Positions 25,293-32,222 of a DNA stretch of 64,000 nucleotides are shown piece after piece. The notes below the pieces were generated by a model. It ran no database searches and was not told the origin of the DNA. It saw only the letters and a program-made list of their open reading frames with translations. Positions within the stretch are counted from its first letter, which is position 1. Every line of letters starts with the position of its first letter. Source of the DNA: Oscillospiraceae bacterium (GTDB taxonomy: Bacteria; Bacillota; Clostridia; Oscillospirales; Oscillospiraceae); NCBI GenBank assembly GCA_017416245.1, contig JAFQCX010000018.1:1-64000 (forward strand), in the 5' to 3' direction. The position numbers and the translations under genes are program-made.

Positions 25293-26579
25293 TCAGGGCA
25301 TCAGCTTTTCTCTGATCGCCTGTTCATCCTCGCCGGCAAGTCCAAATCGCCATGCCAGCGCCACCTCGGGCTTCAGCATACCCTTGTTTACCATTTCCAT
25401 ATAATCCGCCCAGATCTTATCCTGATCGTACAATGTGCCGTTGCCCCAATCCACCGTCACTTCGCCGGCATCACAAGCAGGCAGGCTATACAGCTCTGCC
25501 AACACTTCGCACAGGGCAACCACCTGTTCCAGCGTCTGCTGCCACATTGCCTGAAACTCCAGCACCGTGAGAGAAAAGTCCGCCGCGCTGGCAGTGATCT
25601 CCGTTGCGGTCCGCTCCTGTACATTGGCATCGGACAGCATACCCCGCCGCAGGCCGATCAGACTTTCCACATCCCGCAGGTATTCCTGCTTTCTGGAGAT
25701 ATAGGCCTCCTCCCGCAGCTGGGGAGAGAAGATGGTCAGACCCACCCGTTCGGGATCTTCATCCAAGCCCACAAACAGGTTGTCCTTCAGCCCCAATTCC
25801 CCGTCCAGCAGGTCCTTGGATGCAATGATGCGGCTTTCGCCCCGGGCAAATTCTCCATTGAGCTGGGCTTCGTTTTGGTTGATATTGGAGATCAGTCCCT
25901 CTGCGGCGGCGTACACAGAAACGCCGTCATAAGAGCCGTCCACGCAGTTGAGCATCGGCAACTTCATCTCCACAAGGCCCACCGAGCCAACGGGCTTTTG
26001 GAAGCAGTAGCTCTCTGCCAAGTGCGCATAGGCAGGCGCATTTTTCAGCGGGATCTCTGCGCCAAGGTTCTGCCCGTCACGGCTGCGGTAGAGCCGGTAG
26101 GATATGGTGAGATACCCCTGGGCATCTACTGTGCGACGCTCCAGCAGGGTGTAAAAGTAATTGTCCCGGATCTGTTTTTCCACCAGACCGATGTCCGTGG
26201 GGTTGCCGTTTTCATCTCTGCCGAAGATCAGCGCCTGGTTTCTGGGAACAAGGGTAAAAGAAATCCCCGCCCCTATGGGACAGGGTTTGATATAGCAGGC
26301 GCCGCCAACCAGCGCCAGCTGCAAAGCAAGGCGCTTCTTCTCATCCAGGTTTTTCAGAACTGCCTGCCCAAAGGGTGTGCTCGCATTGGTCTGATATTCT
26401 CCGAACACCGCCTTTACCAGCTTGTTTACCACGGTGTAGGGGATCCGCTGACAGGTGTCAGACGTCTTGTCCGCCGTGGCGTCATAGTACATAGAGAACC
26501 ATCGGTCGATGGCCTTTCGCATTGGCGCGCTTGTTCTGTCCCACGCGCCGAAGGCTTGCTCGTATTGATAGATGCTCAT
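25293..26579 (-). CDS. Phage portal protein
   Basis: A 428-aa SPP1/gp6-type portal protein. Features: an N-terminal helical region (YTVVNKLVKAVFGEYQ), an alpha/beta core containing VPRNQALIFGRDENGNPTDI, the segment GVSVYAAAEGLISNINQNEAQ, and the long C-terminal helices (TATEITASAADFSLTVLEFQ). The portal forms the dodecameric channel through which the terminase drives DNA into the head. Start ATG 26579 overlaps the small coiled-coil gene by 4 bp. Confidence 0.82.
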   Translation of the reverse strand: MSIYQYEQAFGAWDRTSAPMRKAIDRWFSMYYDATADKTSDTCQRIPYTVVNKLVKAVFGEYQTNASTPFGQAVLKNLDEKKRLALQLALVGGACYIKPCPIGAGISFTLVPRNQALIFGRDENGNPTDIGLVEKQIRDNYFYTLLERRTVDAQGYLTISYRLYRSRDGQNLGAEIPLKNAPAYAHLAESYCFQKPVGSVGLVEMKLPMLNCVDGSYDGVSVYAAAEGLISNINQNEAQLNGEFARGESRIIASKDLLDGELGLKDNLFVGLDEDPERVGLTIFSPQLREEAYISRKQEYLRDVESLIGLRRGMLSDANVQERTATEITASAADFSLTVLEFQAMWQQTLEQVVALCEVLAELYSLPACDAGEVTVDWGNGTLYDQDKIWADYMEMVNKGMLKPEVALAWRFGLAGEDEQAIREKLMP

Positions 26580-26773
26580 ACTTCCCCTCCCCGATTGATA
26601 ATATTGACCCGCTTGGCAGCGCGCAGACCGGTCTTAACCCCTTCCACATAGGCCTCCAGCCTGTCCAGCTCCTGCCGGAGGGCAAGGTTTTCCCGTTCCA
26701 GCTGCTGCTTCTCCCAAAGCAGAGTCTGCTTTGCCCACATTGGCAAAAAGTGATTTTGTAGCCATTTTCTCAT
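26576..26773 (-). CDS. Small coiled-coil phage protein
   Basis: A 65-aa, mostly helical and charged protein (KQQLERENLALRQELDRLEA forms clear heptads). It overlaps terL by ATGA and the portal gene by ATGA, so it is translationally coupled. No named family is recognised; it may bridge terminase and portal. Confidence 0.55.
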   Translation of the reverse strand: MRKWLQNHFLPMWAKQTLLWEKQQLERENLALRQELDRLEAYVEGVKTGLRAAKRVNIINRGGEV

Positions 26774-28002
26774 TCATTTTCCTCCGATTTTCTTCGTAGT
26801 TGTCTGCGCAGTACGGTAGCGCAGAAATAGCGGATATCGTCCATTGCGTGGTCGTTTTCCTTGCAGACCCGGTCTGTTTCCCCGTTTTCTTCCCAGCGGT
26901 AGAGGGAGAATTCCCGCAGGGTGTCCTTACACTCCGGCGCAAATTGCAGCACACCCTCCTGCAGGTATGTGGCCACCAGACGAATGCCGTTCAGCACCTC
27001 GTTGCGCGCCTTTCGCACAGAGAATTTTCCGTGAGCGCGGATGGTCGCGATAAAAGATGCCGCAGAAGGGTCTACCACCACAGTTTCGATGGGCAGTCCT
27101 CCTGCCAGCTTTTCCAGGGCCGTATAGTATTCCTCGTCGGTGTACTGCCTGCCACTGTCCCGACCGCTGTGGTAAAACTCTCGGATCCGTACCGCCTTCT
27201 CCCCTGTCACGCACCACAGACCTGCGGAGAAAGGATTGCAGGTGCCGTAGTCCACGGAGATGTAATACCGTCCGTATTCCGGCAAGGCATTGGCAATATG
27301 CTTTGACCGCTGAAAATCATACACCAGTCCCTCCGCCATACACCACTGTCCCAATATGTACCGCCGGTAGAACACGCCGGTGTACATAGCTTCGTAGCGC
27401 TTGCGGATCGCCGGGTCTAAGGCGGGATTATCCGCCATAGTAAAGTGCAGGTGCAGCAGATTCTTCTCTCTGGCCTTTTGGATCCATTCCTTGTAAAGCC
27501 AGTGCTCCGGCCCTTCGGGGTTGCAGTTGAACCACAGCTTTGATCCTGCCACCGAGCAACGGGCGCAGGCCTGCTCCACAAAGGAACGGGGCATCAGCGC
27601 CGCCTCGTCCAGCAGCACCCCCGCCAGGGTAATGCCCTGGATCAGCTTGTAGGAGCTTTCGTCCTGTCCACCGAAGAGATAATAGGTATTGCGACGGCCT
27701 GCGCCATCGGTCACCGTCAGCCTGTTTTCGCTGCGGCTCTCACGGATGTCCACCGTATCGCCCAGCCAGGTATGCAAATGATCCACGATGTTTCTCCGCA
27801 GCGCGCCCACAGTGCGTCCGCACAGAGCAAAGGCGCAATCCTGAAAGCTTACCATACTCCACAGGAAAAAGCCTGTCACCATACTCAGGGTCTTACCCGA
27901 TCGGATCGCTCCGTCGCAAATGATGCCGTCATACCTTTGCAGAACAGGTCTGTTCCACCAGGTAAGCGCCAGCATTTGGCGCTTACTGAAGCTCTGATAC
28001 AT
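26770..28002 (-). CDS. Phage terminase large subunit (PBSX type)
   Basis: A 410-aa DNA-packaging motor. The ATPase half carries Walker A GAIRSGKT (residues 31-38) and Walker B GVLLDEA. The nuclease half carries SVDYGT with later acidic residues in VVVDPSAASF and DHAMDDIRYF. Motifs needed for ATP hydrolysis and DNA cutting are all present, so the enzyme may be active. ATG 28002 is preferred over a preceding TTG. It overlaps the small-subunit gene by 20 bases. Confidence 0.88.
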   Translation of the reverse strand: MYQSFSKRQMLALTWWNRPVLQRYDGIICDGAIRSGKTLSMVTGFFLWSMVSFQDCAFALCGRTVGALRRNIVDHLHTWLGDTVDIRESRSENRLTVTDGAGRRNTYYLFGGQDESSYKLIQGITLAGVLLDEAALMPRSFVEQACARCSVAGSKLWFNCNPEGPEHWLYKEWIQKAREKNLLHLHFTMADNPALDPAIRKRYEAMYTGVFYRRYILGQWCMAEGLVYDFQRSKHIANALPEYGRYYISVDYGTCNPFSAGLWCVTGEKAVRIREFYHSGRDSGRQYTDEEYYTALEKLAGGLPIETVVVDPSAASFIATIRAHGKFSVRKARNEVLNGIRLVATYLQEGVLQFAPECKDTLREFSLYRWEENGETDRVCKENDHAMDDIRYFCATVLRRQLRRKSEENE

Positions 28003-28324
28003 CAAAGGTATCCACCTCCTGTCCGGTCGCCTGTAAAATTGCCTCCAGTAGATTGTTTTCCTTATCCTCTCCGCTTTCTTTCCCCTCGAACAGGCCGTAA
28101 TGCTTGCCCAGTAGCTCCAGCGCCTTCATCTTGTCATAGAACTTCACCTTTATGCCGCTGCTCGACTTTTCAATGGCGGCAACCGCCGCCCGCTGGGCAG
28201 GCTTCAGCTTTTCCTTCAGGCGCACCTGGCCATCTGCAAGCTCCATACACTCCGGCACTCTTGCAAAGGCAATAGCCTCCAGCTCCCGCAGAATTCTTTC
28301 GGGGGAAATCTTTCTTTTCGTCAT
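27983..28324 (-). CDS. Phage terminase small subunit
   Basis: A 113-aa protein, first gene of the cassette. The C-terminal half (KFYDKMKALELLGKHYGLFEG) is the Terminase_2 family signature. At 113 aa it is shorter than many relatives and lacks an obvious N-terminal helix-turn-helix. It would bind the packaging site and regulate the large subunit. Confidence 0.75.
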   Translation of the reverse strand: MTKRKISPERILRELEAIAFARVPECMELADGQVRLKEKLKPAQRAAVAAIEKSSSGIKVKFYDKMKALELLGKHYGLFEGKESGEDKENNLLEAILQATGQEVDTFDVSELQ

Positions 28325-28529
28325 AAACCCTTGGCATCAACTCCTTCGCATAAAAATAAGCGAAGCACCGTTTTCGTGCTCCGCCCTTTTGTGTTGTCTA
28401 CTTTTGGCACTATCATCATACCACAGAAAATCGAAAAAATCTTCCCAACCTTTTACCAACCTTTTGAACTTGCGTATTTAACTTTTTTGTGGTAAAATAG
28501 CAGTGATTCCTGCAAAACGAGGTGAATTT
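28325..28529. promoter_or_regulatory. Divergent promoter region between the phage cassette and the YdcF-like gene
   Basis: On the minus strand a hairpin with GCGGAGCAC/GTGCTTCGC arms (about 28353-28382) lies in the terS leader, and a TATGAT box is visible near 28417. On the plus strand TAAAAT at 28493-28498 is a -10 candidate for the YdcF-like gene. CCAACCTTTT is directly repeated in tandem at about 28444-28465. No repressor operator of phage type is evident. Confidence 0.4.
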
Positions 28530-29198
28530 ATGAAGCTTTGGAAGAAAATTTTGCTGATTTTGCTGGCTGTGGAAAACTTTTTCCTGCTTCTCGTCCTTTG
28601 CATCAACGGTTATGTGGTGCTGTCCACCAAGGGCAGCATCCTGTCTGTTGAGGATGCTGCCGGGCTGGAAAATGTGGATTGCATTTTGGTTTTGGGCTGC
28701 GGCGTTTACGCCGACGGCACGCCCAGCGCTATGCTGACCGACCGGCTAAAGCAATCCATCGCCCTTTATAATGCCGGCGCAGCGCCAAAGCTGCTGATGA
28801 GCGGCGACCACGGGCAGACAAACTACGATGAAGTAAACACCATGAAGCAATACGCGGTTGACGCCGGGATCCCCTCCTCCGACATTTTTATGGACCACGC
28901 AGGCTTTTCTACATACGAAAGCATTTATCGGGCAAAGGATATTTTCGGGGCTAAGAGAATCATCATCGTCACCCAGCGCTATCACCTCCACCGGGCGCTG
29001 CACATTGCCAACGCCTTTGGGCTGGAAGCCTATGGCGTATCCGCAGATCTGCGCAGCTACCGGAGTCAAACCTATCGGGATATACGGGAAATTCTCGCCC
29101 GGAACAAAGATTTTATCACGTCTATTTTTAAGCCAAAGCCCACCTATCTGGGAGAAACCATCCCTATTTTCGGTGACGGGAATCTGACAAACGGATAA
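28530..29198 (+). CDS. YdcF/SanA-family (DUF218) membrane-anchored protein
   Basis: A 222-aa protein with one N-terminal membrane helix (ILLILLAVENFFLLLVLCING) and a DUF218 domain: ILVLGCGVYADGTPSAMLTDRLK, LMSGDHGQTNYDE and VTQRYHLHRALHIA. SanA and YdcF relatives affect envelope permeability or bind nucleotide cofactors; the exact reaction is unknown. ATG 28530 follows a GGTGA site. It shares a bidirectional terminator with the first paralog. Confidence 0.82.
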   Translation: MKLWKKILLILLAVENFFLLLVLCINGYVVLSTKGSILSVEDAAGLENVDCILVLGCGVYADGTPSAMLTDRLKQSIALYNAGAAPKLLMSGDHGQTNYDEVNTMKQYAVDAGIPSSDIFMDHAGFSTYESIYRAKDIFGAKRIIIVTQRYHLHRALHIANAFGLEAYGVSADLRSYRSQTYRDIREILARNKDFITSIFKPKPTYLGETIPIFGDGNLTNG

Positions 29199-29257
29199 AA
29201 AACCGGAAAATTCCTTAGCATTTTCTCAGACCTCCTTCTAGATTGATTTTATACAAC

Positions 29258-29290
29258 AAAAAAACAGGACACGAATGTGTCCTGTTTTTT
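29258..29290. terminator. Bidirectional terminator (YdcF-like gene / paralog copy 1)
   Basis: ACAGGACAC and GTGTCCTGT with a GAAT loop, an A-run before and a T-run after. The ACAGGAC/GTCCTGT core recurs in the terminators of copies 4 and 5. Confidence 0.9.
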
Positions 29291-29302
29291 CTGTTATATC
29301 TA

Positions 29303-31960
29303 TTAGAATACTTCGAATTCAGAAATGTCCATACTCTCATCGCCGTAGAACTCCATACGCACCGCATCGGGGCAAATGGTGTCCTTCAGGATATAGGTAA
29401 TGTCCGTTTCTGTTGCCTTGATCTCTGTAAACGCAGGAGAAGTCCACTCCTCGCCGTTTTTGATCTTCAGCGCCACATTGGCCTTCATATTCCAGCCGCT
29501 GATCACAACCTTGCTGAACTCCACCTTCACCTTGGTGAAATCCAGCTCGCAGAAACGCTCGCCCTGCTTGTCTACGCGCATACCCAAATTGTTCCGCACG
29601 CCGTCAAACAGCTTGTGTTTTGCGAACATACCAACACCCATTTTGGTACCGGCAATATCGTGACGGAGAGGAACCAGCTTGCTGCAGCCGGCAACACGCT
29701 GGGCCTCCAGCTTTTCAACCAAAGCAACCGTTTCCTCGTAGGTGGGCAGATCTGCATCCTTTACTTGGCTGGTGCCGATCATAACCTCCAGCGGCTGCAG
29801 GGTAAAGGTGTTGCCTGTGAGCGTGCTGCCGTGACGGAAGTAATGCCAGGTGCCGCTGATGCCGTCCAAAGTAATGGTTTGGGGTTGTTGTTTAAAGTTA
29901 ACAGCCACGAACATCTTTTCGTCACCGCTGTCGTAAAGCACAGCTTCAGCCTCGGAGGTTCTCAGCAAAGTGGTCCGTTTGCCGTGTAGCAGGTTTTGCT
30001 CCAATGCTTCCAGGCTGGAGAACAGGTAGCGGCAACCCTCTTTGGAGCCGGGACGGTCATACATATCGCCAAATGCGTAGGGACGCACAGACTTACCGCC
30101 GTGGATCAAAGGCGCCCAGGTGCCACAGAGAATTTCGTGGAAATTGGGGTAATCTGCATAACGGCTTCCGCCCTCAGCACTCCAGACCAGCGGTACAACA
30201 CCGATGGACTTATCCGGTCTGTTCAACTCAGCAATCTGATCCACATAGCTGCCCAGAGAAGGCAACGGACGGGAGTGTACCCGACGGCCATCCTCCAGAT
30301 TGTTGGGAACGATATAAGGGTGGGTTTCAAACCAGTCTGCGCAATCCAGATAGGTCTTACAGCTACGGCTGGCTATATTCACCACGTGATAGGGATCACG
30401 CTCTGCAATATACTCGTAAAGATTCTTCAGATAGATAGGAGAAACGCCTCTGCACTCAGGCTCGTCCGCAAGGTAGTAGAAGGCAAAGTCTTTGTCTTTA
30501 TGCTCTTCGATCAGCTTATCGTAGTAATCCAGCAACTCCTGGCTGGGCATTCTGTCCTCATAAAGCTCTGCTTTCGACATTTTCAGGATGCGCGCCAGTA
30601 CAGGGTCGGGGGTCGCAAAGCCTTTCTGCTTTGTGATCTCTCTGGTTTCGTGGAAATTATCCGCTTCATACAGCTCGCAGGCCACCTTGCTGCCACGATA
30701 GGGGTAAGAGAACATAGCTCTGGACAGGACAGGCTTGCCATTGACAACCAAGTTGCCCTTGGAAATCCAGGTCATCATCTTGCCGGTGGGCGCCAAACGG
30801 CGAATCTTCTGCTTCTTTTCTTCACCCTCAATGGTAGCGGTCAGCCAGGCCTCGCCAATTTCAAAATTGGGGGTTTCAAAGCAGAAGCTGCCATCTGCTT
30901 CGGGAGAAATTACGGTAGTTTCAATACCGGGACCCTCCAGCTTCAGGGTGACAGGCTTGTTAGCTATAACTTTACCTGCGATTTTAGAGTAGTCCTGACC
31001 GGGATAGAAATTGCAGCGGTATTCAGGCGCTGTAAATTGCAGCACAATGGGATCGTAGGAAACCGTTATGGGATACCAGCGCTTAAACACTTTGCCGTCC
31101 CTCGCCCGTGTCAGTTCCAAAGAAACCTCATAGCGACCCAGCTTATCAAAGTGGCAGGGCACAGTAAATTCGTTCTTGCCCTCGCGCAGGGTAACGGTCT
31201 TTGCCTGGCCGTAATCGGATGCAAAACGGAAAGTTTCCTCCATAGGACACAAAACATTCACCAGCATAGTTCCGTCATAGCCTGCATTGTTTGCGCTTTC
31301 AATGGTAGTTTCTGCAAATACGATCCGCAAATCGTCCTCGGCAGGACGCTTGGGGAAGCCATCCACTACCAGGAATTTATCTAATTCGTACAAGCCTCTT
31401 TCCAGTTTGCAGGGAGAGGATATGAAATAGCCATGAGAGCCTCTGGGGTCGGTGCGGCAACGGCTGGGATTGATCAGCCAGGTGTTGCTCAAGCTGTCGT
31501 TGCCGGTCATATAGAAAGCGGTCATAGGAATTTCCATCTCTACAGACCAGAAATCCTCACCCTTGTAAACGGCGCTCTTCCAATCAGGTGCGTAGGGGTC
31601 GGGACGAATATTGCCGCTTTCTGCGTAGTAAACTGCCCGGGGTGCTCTGGTGCTGAAGAAGGTGATGAACTGGTAAAAATCGTATGTACCGCCGGAGGGA
31701 GATACAAACAACGCTATATGGTTAGAGCCCCAAATGCTTCTTTCGGGATCTTCCCTTTCTACCAATTCCATTTCAGGCTCAAAGCACTTGAAACCGAAAT
31801 AGACACGATCCTTGTCTGCAAGGACCTTGCAGATGGTCTGCGCTTTTTCAAGCTCACCGCCTGTCTTTTTGGTTTTCCGGAAGTCGGTGAAGGTTTTGGC
31901 GCTTTCCCAAGCAGCCTCATCCAGCCTACCATCCAGGTTGATTTTGTACATTTGTTCCAT
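29303..31960 (-). CDS. CBM9-like multidomain glycosidase-like protein, array copy 1 (type A)
   Basis: An 885-aa cytoplasmic-type protein without signal peptide. Residues 1-215 are a CBM9-like beta domain (LDGRLDEAAWES start, VYFGFKC, ALFVSPSG). Two beta-sandwiches follow (about 216-310 and 311-395). Residues 400-690 look like a TIM barrel of a glycoside hydrolase, with FYYLADEPEC (Asp499, Glu500, Glu502) as the likely acidic catalytic motif and ADWFETHPYI further on. Residues 690-765 form a beta domain (VLYDSGDEKMFVAVNF) and the last 120 residues another. The barrel would cut a small glycoside, but no substrate is known. ATG 31960 follows AAAGGAG. It pairs with copy 4 in its C-terminal two-thirds. 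Confidence 0.75.
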   Translation of the reverse strand: MEQMYKINLDGRLDEAAWESAKTFTDFRKTKKTGGELEKAQTICKVLADKDRVYFGFKCFEPEMELVEREDPERSIWGSNHIALFVSPSGGTYDFYQFITFFSTRAPRAVYYAESGNIRPDPYAPDWKSAVYKGEDFWSVEMEIPMTAFYMTGNDSLSNTWLINPSRCRTDPRGSHGYFISSPCKLERGLYELDKFLVVDGFPKRPAEDDLRIVFAETTIESANNAGYDGTMLVNVLCPMEETFRFASDYGQAKTVTLREGKNEFTVPCHFDKLGRYEVSLELTRARDGKVFKRWYPITVSYDPIVLQFTAPEYRCNFYPGQDYSKIAGKVIANKPVTLKLEGPGIETTVISPEADGSFCFETPNFEIGEAWLTATIEGEEKKQKIRRLAPTGKMMTWISKGNLVVNGKPVLSRAMFSYPYRGSKVACELYEADNFHETREITKQKGFATPDPVLARILKMSKAELYEDRMPSQELLDYYDKLIEEHKDKDFAFYYLADEPECRGVSPIYLKNLYEYIAERDPYHVVNIASRSCKTYLDCADWFETHPYIVPNNLEDGRRVHSRPLPSLGSYVDQIAELNRPDKSIGVVPLVWSAEGGSRYADYPNFHEILCGTWAPLIHGGKSVRPYAFGDMYDRPGSKEGCRYLFSSLEALEQNLLHGKRTTLLRTSEAEAVLYDSGDEKMFVAVNFKQQPQTITLDGISGTWHYFRHGSTLTGNTFTLQPLEVMIGTSQVKDADLPTYEETVALVEKLEAQRVAGCSKLVPLRHDIAGTKMGVGMFAKHKLFDGVRNNLGMRVDKQGERFCELDFTKVKVEFSKVVISGWNMKANVALKIKNGEEWTSPAFTEIKATETDITYILKDTICPDAVRMEFYGDESMDISEFEVF

Positions 31961-32097
31961 GTTTACTCCTTTCTGCAAGACCTTACCTCTTGAGATCTTG
32001 CGCTGCCGCGGCTGTATTGTTAAATTTTCCCCTGCTTTACAGAAGGGAATCCGCGACAGTTACCCATTTTCTTACACTATTCTTGGGTATTTGGATA
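31961..32097 (-). promoter_or_regulatory. Structured 5' leader of array copy 1
   Basis: Read on the minus strand, CTGTCGCGG (32059-32051) pairs with CCGCGGCAG (32011-32003) and encloses a TTCCC/GGGAA hairpin. A second hairpin with GCAAGA/TCTTGC ends (32001-31975) comes next, then the ribosome site AGAAAGGAG. The same architecture with different paired bases is found before copies 3, 4 and 6, and the second hairpin before all six. This is the pattern expected of a conserved RNA structure. No known riboswitch class is recognised. Confidence 0.65.
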
Positions 32098-32147
32098 ATG
32101 TACCTCTGTACACGGGTCATTATAACAAAATTCCCCATTCCACGCAA
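32098..32147 (-). promoter_or_regulatory. Promoter and 16-bp operator of array copy 1
   Basis: The -35 TTGCGT is at 32147-32142 and the -10 TATAAT at 32124-32119, 17 bp apart. Just downstream lies a near-palindrome, GTGTAC-AGAG-GTACAT (32113-32098). Similar sites follow the promoters of copies 3, 4 and 6. The position overlaps the transcript start, which suits a repressor. Confidence 0.7.
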
Positions 32148-32181
32148 CACCATTTTTATATGGTTTTACAGAACAAAAAAG

Positions 32182-32209
32182 CCGGACAATACCCTTAGGT
32201 ATTGTCCGG
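32182..32209 (-). terminator. Terminator of array copy 2
   Basis: CCGGACAATACC and GGTATTGTCCGG arms with a four-base loop. An A-run on the plus-strand left side gives the U-tract for the minus-strand transcript. Confidence 0.85.
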
Positions 32210-32222
32210 TTTTTGTTGTTCA

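Noticed and set aside
18176..28324. Attachment sites or an integrase for the phage cassette
   Set aside because: No integrase-like frame and no flanking direct repeat were seen by eye; the nearest tRNA is more than 14 kb away.
31961..32097. Known riboswitch or T-box before the array genes
   Set aside because: No T-box specifier/antiterminator motif and no familiar aptamer core was recognised, and the leader ends in a hairpin at the ribosome site with no terminator.
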